Assembly: GCF_042697365.1 (NCBI RefSeq) | Contig: NZ_CP137604.1 | Direction: 5' to 3' (one strand) | From: Brucella pseudintermedia | GTDB lineage: Bacteria; Pseudomonadota; Alphaproteobacteria; Rhizobiales; Rhizobiaceae | DNA: 64,000 nucleotides | Part shown: in pieces, positions 34,849 to 41,996 of the stretch | Layout of the letters: each line of letters starts with the position of its first letter | Position numbering within the stretch: the first letter of the stretch is position 1 | Position numbers and translations under genes: made by a program | Notes under the pieces: generated by a model | What the model saw: only the letters and a program-made list of their open reading frames with translations | Told to the model about the DNA's origin: nothing | Database searches by the model: none

Positions 34849-35727
34849 ATGGCTGACGTCCATCAGAAAAATCACGACTATCACATCATCGCGCCCAGCC
34901 CTTGGCCGTTCCTGAGCTCCGTGGGTGCATTCGTGCTTGCCGTAGGCGGTATTGCCTGGATGCGTTACATCAATGCCGGTGAGCTGCCGTTCTTTGGCCT
35001 CAACGTGGTGACGCCATGGATTTTCTTCATCGGCCTCGCAATCGTGCTCTACTGCATGTATGGCTGGTGGGCCGACACGATCAAGGAAGGCCATGAGGGG
35101 CACCATACTCGTGTCGTGTCGCTGCATCTGCGCTATGGCATGATCATGTTCATCGCGTCGGAAGTCATGTTCTTCGTGGCCTGGTTCTGGGCATTTTTCG
35201 ATGCGAGCCTGTTCCCGAACGAAGTGCATCAGGTAGCGCGTGCCGAATTTACGGGTGGCGTCTGGCCTCCGAAGGGCATCGAGGTTCTCGATCCGCTGCA
35301 CCTGCCGCTTTATAATACCGTTATCCTGCTTCTGTCGGGCACAACGCTGACATGGGCGCATCATGCGCTGCTGCACAATGACCGCAAGGGCATGATTACC
35401 GGCCTGTCGATTACGGTTGCTCTCGGTATCCTGTTCTCCTTCGTGCAGGCATATGAGTACATTCACGCACCGTTTGCCTTCAAGGACTCGATCTACGGCG
35501 CGACCTTCTTCATGGCGACGGGCTTCCACGGTTTTCACGTTCTCGTCGGCACGATCTTCCTTCTGGTCTGCCTCCTGCGCGCCATTGGTGGAGACTTCAC
35601 ACCAAAGCAGCATTTCGGTTTTGAAGCCGCTGCATGGTACTGGCACTTCGTTGACGTGGTTTGGCTGTTCCTGTTCTTTGCCATCTACGTATGGGGTGGC
35701 TGGGGCGCGCCGATGCACGGCGGCTAA
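34849..35727 (+). CDS. ctaE: Cytochrome c oxidase subunit III
   Basis: The 292-residue protein has seven membrane helices with the subunit III patterns RYGMIMFIASEVMFFVAWF near 98 (Glu in the lipid-filled cleft), GATFFMATGFHGFHVLVG near 218 and AAWYWHFVDVVWLFLF near 262. Subunit III stabilises subunit I turnover. It is separated from ctaG by a repeat and a GGGGAGAGAC ribosome site. Confidence 0.96.
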   Translation: MADVHQKNHDYHIIAPSPWPFLSSVGAFVLAVGGIAWMRYINAGELPFFGLNVVTPWIFFIGLAIVLYCMYGWWADTIKEGHEGHHTRVVSLHLRYGMIMFIASEVMFFVAWFWAFFDASLFPNEVHQVARAEFTGGVWPPKGIEVLDPLHLPLYNTVILLLSGTTLTWAHHALLHNDRKGMITGLSITVALGILFSFVQAYEYIHAPFAFKDSIYGATFFMATGFHGFHVLVGTIFLLVCLLRAIGGDFTPKQHFGFEAAAWYWHFVDVVWLFLFFAIYVWGGWGAPMHGG

Positions 35728-35750
35728 TCCGCAGGATCAACTGTTTTGGA

Positions 35751-35774
35751 GGCGGCCCTGGCAACATGGCCGCC
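35751..35774 (+). terminator. Terminator-like hairpin after ctaE
   Basis: Stem GGCGGCC / GGCCGCC with a ten-base loop, followed by TTTTGTTT. It precedes the DUF983 gene by 34 bases. Confidence 0.7.
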
Positions 35775-35807
35775 TTTTGTTTATTGAATGAAGCAAGGGG
35801 AAATCGG

Positions 35808-36203
35808 ATGTCGGACCAGAATACGTATCCTGCGGTCGATCCCGTAAAGAGTGGCGTCGCTGGCCGCTGCCCGCGTTGTGGGGAGGGGAAGCTGTTCGAC
35901 GGTTTCCTGAAAGTCGCTCCGCGCTGTTCAGCTTGCGGGTTGGATTATTCTTTTGCCGATTCCGGCGACGGTCCTGCGGCTTTCGTCATCCTCATCATCG
36001 GTTTCATCGTTGTCGGTCTTGCACTGTGGATGGAAGTCAACTTTGGACCGCCGCTCTGGGTGCATTTCATCCTGTGGGTGCCGCTGGCGATCATTCTAAG
36101 CCTGGTGGCCATGCGGTGGGCGAAGGGCATCCTCATCAATATGCAGTATCGCAACAAGGCGGCTCCCGGCCGCATAGACAGCCGACAGGATGACGGCAAA
36201 TGA
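35808..36203 (+). CDS. DUF983 membrane protein
   Basis: The 131-residue protein has a four-cysteine zinc-ribbon-like N-terminus (GRCPRCGEGKLF and PRCSACGLDY, about residues 20-45) and two membrane helices (about 60-80 and 88-108). DUF983 genes accompany cytochrome oxidase genes in alphaproteobacteria; an assembly role is inferred from context. The start at 35808 follows AAGGGGAAATC. Its last four bases overlap the SURF1 gene (ATGA). Confidence 0.85.
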   Translation: MSDQNTYPAVDPVKSGVAGRCPRCGEGKLFDGFLKVAPRCSACGLDYSFADSGDGPAAFVILIIGFIVVGLALWMEVNFGPPLWVHFILWVPLAIILSLVAMRWAKGILINMQYRNKAAPGRIDSRQDDGK

Positions 36204-36985
36204 AAACAGCGCAGCAGTCGCGCCGCTTTCCCTGGGGCATCATGATCTCGTCTGCCATAGCGCTCGTCATTTTGCTGGCGCTCGGCACATGGCAGGTGGA
36301 ACGTTTGCAGTGGAAGGAGGCCTTGATCGCATCCACAGAACAGCGCGTTCATGAGCCGCCCTTACCGCTCTCCGAAATGGAAAAGATCTACCGGCAGGAA
36401 GGCTCTGTGGAATACCGTCCGGTAACGGTCTCCGGCACCTTCATGCATCAGGGAGAACGACATTTTCTTGCCACCCATGACGGGGCCGCCGGCTATAACG
36501 TCTACACGCCTCTGATGCTGGAGGACGGACGGTTCGTGCTGGTTAATCGCGGCTTCGTTCCGTATGAGAAAAAAGATCCTGCAACGCGCACCGAGGGACA
36601 GATTGACGGTCCGGTAAGCGTGACCGGACTGGCGCGTGATCCATTATCCGCGAAGCCGGGATTCTTTGTTCCCAACAACGATACGGCCAAGAATATTTTC
36701 TATTGGAAGGACTGGGCTGCGATGGGGTCGAGTGCCGGTTTGCCAAATTTGGAGGAGGTCGTGCCATTCTTCATCGACGCCGACAGCAAGCCTAACCCGG
36801 GCGGTCTGCCCATAGGCGGGGTGACGATCATCGATTTTCCCAATAATCATCTGCAATATGCGGTGACATGGTATGGTCTCGCTCTGGCTCTGGTAGGGGT
36901 TGTCGGAACGTGGTTGTGGCGCTATCGCTTTCCCAGGAAAAGCGGAGAGCGGATTTCCGTTCGAGGCGGCGACGACGGAGGCTGA
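36200..36985 (+). CDS. SURF1-family cytochrome oxidase assembly protein
   Basis: The 261-residue protein has two terminal membrane helices (about 14-33 and 222-240) around a periplasmic domain with LGTWQVERLQWKEALI near 30, EYRPVTVSGTF near 71, GYNVYTPLMLEDGRFVLVNRG near 95 and NNHLQYAVTWYGLALALVG near 215. SURF1 proteins help insert heme a into subunit I. It ends the oxidase gene group. Confidence 0.92.
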   Translation: MKTAQQSRRFPWGIMISSAIALVILLALGTWQVERLQWKEALIASTEQRVHEPPLPLSEMEKIYRQEGSVEYRPVTVSGTFMHQGERHFLATHDGAAGYNVYTPLMLEDGRFVLVNRGFVPYEKKDPATRTEGQIDGPVSVTGLARDPLSAKPGFFVPNNDTAKNIFYWKDWAAMGSSAGLPNLEEVVPFFIDADSKPNPGGLPIGGVTIIDFPNNHLQYAVTWYGLALALVGVVGTWLWRYRFPRKSGERISVRGGDDGG

Positions 36986-37065
36986 GAGGCTATAAGGGTT
37001 GACAACGGCCTCGTTGCAGCCCAACTCCCAGTCTAACTTTCAAGCCCAACTTGCGAGCACGCATC

Positions 37066-38106
37066 ATGACCGATCAGCGATCACCACTGGAAATACGCCT
37101 TTGCGGCCCCCGCGGCTTTTGCGCCGGGGTGGACCGGGCGATCCAGATTGTCGTGCTGGCGCTGAAGAAATATGGCGCGCCGGTCTATGTCCGCCACGAG
37201 ATCGTGCATAACCGCTATGTCGTCGAAGGTTTGCAGTCGCGAGGCGCGATTTTTGTCGAGGAGTTGGACGAAATTCCCGCAGAACACCGCGATCAGCCGG
37301 TGGTCTTTTCCGCCCACGGCGTGCCCAAGTCTGTGCCTGCGGACGCGGAAGCCAAGAACCTTTTCTATCTCGATGCAACCTGTCCCCTGGTTTCCAAGGT
37401 GCACAAACAGGCGATGCGCCATCAGCGCCTTGGCCGCCATGTCATTTTGATCGGCCATTCCGGCCATCCGGAAGTGATTGGCACTATGGGGCAACTGCCT
37501 GATGGCGCGGTAACGCTGATCGAAACGGTCGAGGACGCGCGCAACTGCCATTTCGATGATGAGAACAATCTCGGTTTCGTCACGCAGACGACGCTTTCCG
37601 TCGATGATACGGCGGGCATTATCGAGGAATTGCAGGCACGTTTTCCAAACCTGTCGGCTCCGGCAGCGGAATCGATCTGTTATGCCACGACCAACCGGCA
37701 AGACGCGGTGCGGTCCGCTGCTCCCGGGTGCGACCTGTTTCTGATCGTCGGGGCGCCGAACTCTTCCAATTCCAAGCGTTTGGTTGAAGTGGCCGAGAAG
37801 GCTGGGGCGCGCATGTCGATGCTGGTTCAGCGTGCGGCCGATATCGAATGGGACCGCATCGGCGATATATCGGTCGTAGGCCTCTCGGCAGGGGCTTCAG
37901 CGCCTGAAATCATCGTCGATGAGATCATCGACGCCTTCAAGTCCCGCTTCAATGTGACAATCGAACTGGCCGAAACCACGGTCGAAACCGAGAACTTCCT
38001 TGTGAATCGCGAAATTCGCGATGTGGAACTGACGGTGCAGGACATGGCATTTGTCAACGGGGAACACCGGGTGGTTGGCATTCCAAAACTACTGCAAGGG
38101 AAATAA
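37066..38106 (+). CDS. ispH: 4-hydroxy-3-methylbut-2-enyl diphosphate reductase
   Basis: The 346-residue iron-sulfur enzyme has the three cluster cysteines in PRGFCAGVDRAI (near 18), DATCPLVSKVHKQ (near 103) and ESICYATTNRQ (near 205), plus HGVPKSVPADA, HPEVIGTMGQ and APNSSNSKRL. It makes IPP and DMAPP in the last step of the MEP pathway. The ATG at 37066 is preferred to a TTG at 37051. It is followed directly by thrB and rnhA, a conserved alphaproteobacterial trio. Confidence 0.95.
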   Translation: MTDQRSPLEIRLCGPRGFCAGVDRAIQIVVLALKKYGAPVYVRHEIVHNRYVVEGLQSRGAIFVEELDEIPAEHRDQPVVFSAHGVPKSVPADAEAKNLFYLDATCPLVSKVHKQAMRHQRLGRHVILIGHSGHPEVIGTMGQLPDGAVTLIETVEDARNCHFDDENNLGFVTQTTLSVDDTAGIIEELQARFPNLSAPAAESICYATTNRQDAVRSAAPGCDLFLIVGAPNSSNSKRLVEVAEKAGARMSMLVQRAADIEWDRIGDISVVGLSAGASAPEIIVDEIIDAFKSRFNVTIELAETTVETENFLVNREIRDVELTVQDMAFVNGEHRVVGIPKLLQGK

Positions 38107-38111
38107 GCGGC

Positions 38112-39092
38112 ATGGCCGTCTATACGGATATCAATGAAATCGAACTCGGCGCCTTCCTGCAGCAGTACGATATCGGCACACTGACATCTTACAAAGGCAT
38201 TGCGGAAGGGGTGGAGAACTCCAACTATCTTCTGCATACGAGTTCGGGTTCGTTCATCCTGACGCTTTATGAAAAGCGCACCAATCGCGAAGACCTGCCG
38301 TTTTTTCTCGGCCTAATGCAGCATCTGGCGAGCCGCGGCCTCGAATGTCCGCAGCCCGTGGTCCGTCGCGATGGCACGACAATCGGCGAACTCGCCGGAC
38401 GGCCTGCCGCGATCGTCACTTTCCTTGAAGGCATGTGGATGCGCCGCCCGACCGTCGAGCATTGCGAAGCAGTTGGCGAAGGACTGGCTCATATGCATCT
38501 GGCAGGCGCTGATTTTTCACTGCGCCGCCGCAATGGTCTGACGCTTTCGGATTGGCGTCCTTTGTGGAACCTGTCGCGTGAACGCGCCGATACGGTGGAG
38601 CCGGGCCTTGTCCGCGAGGCCGAAGCTGATCTGGATTTCCTGGAGAAGAACTGGCCCGTCGATCTGCCGCAAGGCGTGATCCATGCCGACCTTTTCCCGG
38701 ATAATGTCTTTTTCCTGGGGGACAGGCTTTCGGGCTTTATCGACTTCTATTTCGCCTGTACCGATATTCTGGCTTATGACGTCGCTGTCTGCCTTAACGC
38801 ATGGTGCTTCGAGAAGGATTTTTCCTATAATCGCACCAAGGGGGCAGCACTTCTGCGGGGATACAATGCCGTTCGGCCACTTTCTGTGCCGGAAGCTGAT
38901 GCGCTGCCGGTTCTGGCGCGCGGGGCCGCTATCCGCTTCATGCTCACCCGGCTTTATGATTGGCTGAATGTTCCTGAAGGCAGCTTCGTGGTCAAGAAGG
39001 ACCCGATGGAATATGTGCGCAAGATGCGCTTCCATAGGCAGATCGAAACCGCCGCCGAATATGGCCTTGAGCAGCAGGGAGCGGCTGCGTGA
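38112..39092 (+). CDS. thrB: Homoserine kinase (APH-fold, ThrB type II)
   Basis: The 326-residue protein has the aminoglycoside-phosphotransferase fold: GIAEGVENSNYLL near 36, the catalytic loop VIHADLFPDNVFFLGD near 192 and GFIDFYFACTDILAYDVA near 212. Alphaproteobacterial homoserine kinases belong to this class rather than to GHMP kinases. It phosphorylates homoserine, feeding threonine synthase, whose gene is at 46959. It starts five bases after ispH and overlaps rnhA by four. Confidence 0.92.
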   Translation: MAVYTDINEIELGAFLQQYDIGTLTSYKGIAEGVENSNYLLHTSSGSFILTLYEKRTNREDLPFFLGLMQHLASRGLECPQPVVRRDGTTIGELAGRPAAIVTFLEGMWMRRPTVEHCEAVGEGLAHMHLAGADFSLRRRNGLTLSDWRPLWNLSRERADTVEPGLVREAEADLDFLEKNWPVDLPQGVIHADLFPDNVFFLGDRLSGFIDFYFACTDILAYDVAVCLNAWCFEKDFSYNRTKGAALLRGYNAVRPLSVPEADALPVLARGAAIRFMLTRLYDWLNVPEGSFVVKKDPMEYVRKMRFHRQIETAAEYGLEQQGAAA

Positions 39093-39553
39093 AGCGGATC
39101 GAGGCATTTACGGACGGCGCGTGCTCCGGCAATCCTGGCCCCGGCGGCTGGGGCGCAATTCTGCGCTGGAACGGCAATGTCAAGGAACTGAAGGGCGGCG
39201 AAGCCAACACGACCAACAACCGCATGGAATTGATGGCGGCCATCTCAGCGCTTTCGGCACTGAAGGAACCGTGTGAAGTCGATCTCTATACGGACTCGGT
39301 CTATGTGCGCGACGGCATTTCCGGCTGGATCGAAGGCTGGAAGCGCAATGGCTGGAAAACCGCGGCCAAGAAGCCGGTCAAGAACGCGGAACTGTGGCAG
39401 GCGCTGGATGAAGCGCGCAAGCCGCACAAGGTCAACTGGCACTGGATCAAGGGGCACGCGGGGCATCCGGAAAACGAACGTGCCGACGAACTTGCCCGGG
39501 CAGGCATGGAGCCATTCAAATTTGCCGGACATAAATCGCTGAAAGTGCTATGA
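39089..39553 (+). CDS. rnhA: Ribonuclease HI
   Basis: The 154-residue enzyme has the four acidic residues in context: FTDGACSGNPGPGGWGAIL (Asp9), TTNNRMELMAAI (Glu near 47), DLYTDSVYVRDGI (Asp near 69) and GHAGHPENERADELAR (Asp near 133). It removes RNA from RNA-DNA hybrids. The GTG at 39089 overlaps the thrB stop. Confidence 0.96.
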   Translation: MKRIEAFTDGACSGNPGPGGWGAILRWNGNVKELKGGEANTTNNRMELMAAISALSALKEPCEVDLYTDSVYVRDGISGWIEGWKRNGWKTAAKKPVKNAELWQALDEARKPHKVNWHWIKGHAGHPENERADELARAGMEPFKFAGHKSLKVL

Positions 39554-39566
39554 ATTTGCAAGGAAA

Positions 39567-39583
39567 GGGCGGCATTGCCGCCC
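39567..39583. terminator. Hairpin between convergent rnhA and the peroxiredoxin gene
   Basis: Seven-base stem GGGCGGC / GCCGCCC with a three-base loop, followed by ATTCTTATC on the plus strand and TTTCCTTGC on the minus strand. It could end both transcripts. Confidence 0.55.
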
Positions 39584-39590
39584 ATTCTTA

Positions 39591-40076
39591 TCAGAGTTGT
39601 TCGAGAATGGCCGATGCAGCTGATGTTACGGCTTGTCCGGCCTGCTCTTCGATGTTGAGGGTCTTGACGACACCGTCTTCCACGATAGCGGAATAGCGCT
39701 TGGAGCGAATGCCGAGGCCTCCGGCGGTTGCGTCCAGCTCAAGGCCAGCAGCTTTCGTGAACGTTGCCGAACCATCAGCCAGATAGAGTATCTTGCCTTC
39801 GCCGCCGGTGCTCTGGGCCCATGCGCCCATGACAAAGGCATCGTTCACCGCAACAACGGCAATCTGATCGACGCCTTTCGCGAGGATCGCGTCGCGATTC
39901 TCGAGATAGCCAGGCAGATGGTTGAGGCTGCAGGTCGGCGTGAAGGCACCGGGAACGGCAAAGAGAACGACTTTCTTGCCCTTGAAAACCTCATCTGTCG
40001 TCATTTCCTTGACGCCATCTGCGGTCTTTACCTTGAAAGTCGCTGCGGGCAGCTTGTCGCCAACTTTGATCGTCAT
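39591..40076 (-). CDS. Peroxiredoxin of the Prx5 (AhpC/TSA) type
   Basis: The 161-residue protein has the peroxidatic Cys in FAVPGAFTPTCSLNHLPGYL (Cys near 49), VNDAFVMGAWAQ near 80 and RSKRYSAIVEDGVVKTLNIE near 125. Prx5-type enzymes reduce hydrogen and organic peroxides, often with glutathione/glutaredoxin. There is no fused glutaredoxin domain. The ATG at 40076 is preceded by GGAGAGATTAA. Confidence 0.92.
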   Translation of the reverse strand: MTIKVGDKLPAATFKVKTADGVKEMTTDEVFKGKKVVLFAVPGAFTPTCSLNHLPGYLENRDAILAKGVDQIAVVAVNDAFVMGAWAQSTGGEGKILYLADGSATFTKAAGLELDATAGGLGIRSKRYSAIVEDGVVKTLNIEEQAGQAVTSAASAILEQL

Positions 40077-40127
40077 TTAATCTCTCCTCGGGGCAGGGCC
40101 TTTGTTCCGCTGCCTGTTGTCAAATTC

Positions 40128-40228
40128 TAGAGCGGTCCTATTTTAGCGGAATCGTTGGAACCACTCTATGTCTTTGTTTTCCGCATTTCCGAACGCAAAA
40201 CCGTTTCACGCTCTTTGGAAACGCTCCA
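40128..40228. repeat. Bru-RS/RIME-like palindromic repeat, copy 4 (inverted)
   Basis: It runs from TAGAGCGGTCC to the ACGCTCCAG end. On the minus strand it reads GAGCGTGAAACGGTTTTGCG, i.e. the same core as the other copies in opposite orientation. It lies between the divergently arranged peroxiredoxin and DsbD-N-like genes' control regions. Confidence 0.7.
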
Positions 40229-40304
40229 GTCTCCTCCGCGAAGCGCGGGCACATAATTAAACCGACAATGGATCGTCGGACAATTTCAAAAGAGCCGCAA
40301 AGCA

Positions 40305-41093
40305 CTAATCAAGCGTCACCTGACCCGAAACGGCTTTTCCATTCTGCACGATGGTATAGTCGATGATGGCATTGGCTGCCTCCCCGTGCATCTTTGCTGC
40401 GAAGCGGTCCTTTTCCAGTGCAACGGCTTCGGAGAGTCTGATCTTATCGCTGGCAACGAACAGTTCGGCAGGTGCAGTGGGATCGGGAACGGTGAGATGG
40501 AAGACGGCTCTGTCGCCTTCACGCTTTGCAGCGCTTATGCCGAAGGCCGCAGTTGCAGGTTTCGGCAGCCGGTCGAATGCGGTCTCAATGATTGTGCGGG
40601 CAGCTATCGCCTGCGGCGATGCCTGTTGCCCGTCTTTGTCGAGGGGGAAGTCGAACGTAGCCTGCACCGGAACGCAGATTTTCTCGCAGACACCGAGAAA
40701 AACATGACCCTTTAGCCGCGTGTCGGCGGAGGCCAGGTGAAACACGACCGGCAGCGAAACGGGCTGTTTATAGCCTATACCGCCTTCATCGTTGCCGCCA
40801 AACCGCACAGGCGCAGGAAAATCGATCTGCGCTTTGGTTGTGCCATCGATGTTGATCTGGGGTGGAACGCCTGCATCGCCGGGATTACGCCAGTAGGTTT
40901 TCCAGCCGGGCTTCAGCTCGATCTGCAGGGCGCCGCGCCGTTCTTCGCCGCCGGCATTGCTGGTGGCTTTATCTTCAATGATGACACGCACGCGACCGCC
41001 GGGCGTTTCTGTCCAATCGGAAGTGGAAGCCAGCGCAGGAAGCGTTAGCGAGCTCAGCAAAAGCGGTGCAAGGGCGAGAATTCGGATGTCCAT
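40305..41093 (-). CDS. Periplasmic DsbD N-domain-like protein
   Basis: The 262-residue protein has a signal peptide (LALAPLLLSSLTLPALAST) and a beta-rich domain with GWKTYWRNPGDAGVPPQINI near 68, YKQPVSLPVVFHL near 120 and LGVCEKICVPVQATFDFP near 145. The Cys pair in CEKIC resembles the exchange cysteines of the DsbD alpha domain. There is no membrane or thioredoxin domain, so it is a stand-alone version; it probably trades electrons with a separate CcdA-like partner. The start at 41093 is set by the signal peptide. Confidence 0.78.
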   Translation of the reverse strand: MDIRILALAPLLLSSLTLPALASTSDWTETPGGRVRVIIEDKATSNAGGEERRGALQIELKPGWKTYWRNPGDAGVPPQINIDGTTKAQIDFPAPVRFGGNDEGGIGYKQPVSLPVVFHLASADTRLKGHVFLGVCEKICVPVQATFDFPLDKDGQQASPQAIAARTIIETAFDRLPKPATAAFGISAAKREGDRAVFHLTVPDPTAPAELFVASDKIRLSEAVALEKDRFAAKMHGEAANAIIDYTIVQNGKAVSGQVTLD

Positions 41094-41271
41094 GGACAGA
41101 AGATGGAATGAAACGATAGTCGCTTCAAGTCCAATATTGCCGGGTCTGTTGCACCGTTTGGCCGATGGCGTCGTGGCGGCTCGCCCTCGGGGCCGAATTC
41201 CAACGAACTCCGATCCTGGCACGAAATAAATGACCATTGTTATTTTACGCAGTCTTGCTACCTTCATGTTC

Positions 41272-41874
41272 ATGACGATCTACAGAACGCCGAACAAGGA
41301 GCAGGGTTTTCTGAACGGGCAATTCCTGCTTGCCATGCCTGGAATGAGCGACGAGCGTTTTGCCCGGTCGGTGGTTTATATCTGCGCCCATTCCGATGAG
41401 GGCGCGATGGGTTTCATCATCAACCAGCTTCAACCGGTCGAATTTCCTGACCTGTTGCGACAGATCGGCGTTATAGAAGAAGATGAACTGATTATTCTGC
41501 CTGATCGCGCGCAGCATATGATGGTGCGCAATGGCGGTCCCGTGGATAGCACGCGGGGCTTCGTGCTGCATTCCGACGACTACATGGTCGACTCCACCAT
41601 GCCTGTTTCGGAGGACGTTTGCCTCACGGCAACCGTCGATATTCTGCGCGCCATTTATGGGGGCAGGGGGCCGTCCCGAGCATTGATGGCGCTCGGTTAT
41701 TCCGGCTGGGCGCCGGGGCAGATCGAGGCGGAACTTGCAGAAAATGGCTGGCTTACCTGCGATGCACCGGTCGACATGCTGTTCGACAGCGATATCGAAG
41801 GCAAGTATTCGCGCCTGATGCTCCATATGGGTATCGATATGTCCCGGCTTGTCTCAGACGCGGGTCATGCTTGA
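41272..41874 (+). CDS. YqgE/AlgH-family protein (UPF0301)
   Basis: The 200-residue protein has the family pattern GQFLLAMPGMSDERFARSVVYICAH split around residue 15-38, GAMGFIINQ near 44, NGGPVDSTRGFVLHS near 85 and ALGYSGWAPGQIEAELAENGW near 145. Its function is unknown; the AlgH name comes from Pseudomonas. The start at 41272 gives the standard length; in-frame ATGs at 41266 and 41230 are possible. Confidence 0.88.
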   Translation: MTIYRTPNKEQGFLNGQFLLAMPGMSDERFARSVVYICAHSDEGAMGFIINQLQPVEFPDLLRQIGVIEEDELIILPDRAQHMMVRNGGPVDSTRGFVLHSDDYMVDSTMPVSEDVCLTATVDILRAIYGGRGPSRALMALGYSGWAPGQIEAELAENGWLTCDAPVDMLFDSDIEGKYSRLMLHMGIDMSRLVSDAGHA

Positions 41875-41880
41875 TTTATG

Positions 41881-41993
41881 GGAGTAGGGCAGTAAGGCAG
41901 TATGTTAAGGGAATAGGGGAGTAAGGGAGTAGGGGAATATGTTTTGATTGCGGACGACCGCGCCAACACCATATCCTTCTCTGCCCTACTGCC
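41881..41993. repeat. HOOF-Print-related purine/pyrimidine hairpin element, copy 2
   Basis: A left arm of degenerate AGTAGGGC/AGTAAGGG octamers (41881-41941), a core with ATATGTTTTGATTG and GACGACCGCG, and a right arm with TCTGCCCTACTGCC. The core and arms match the element at 2012-2105. It lies between convergent yqgE and the GGDEF/EAL gene, just after the yqgE stop. Confidence 0.72.
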
Positions 41994-41996
41994 TGA

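Noticed and set aside
37051..37066. TTG at 37051 as the ispH start
   Set aside because: The ATG at 37066 gives the standard family length (346 residues) and the upstream codons have no ribosome site.
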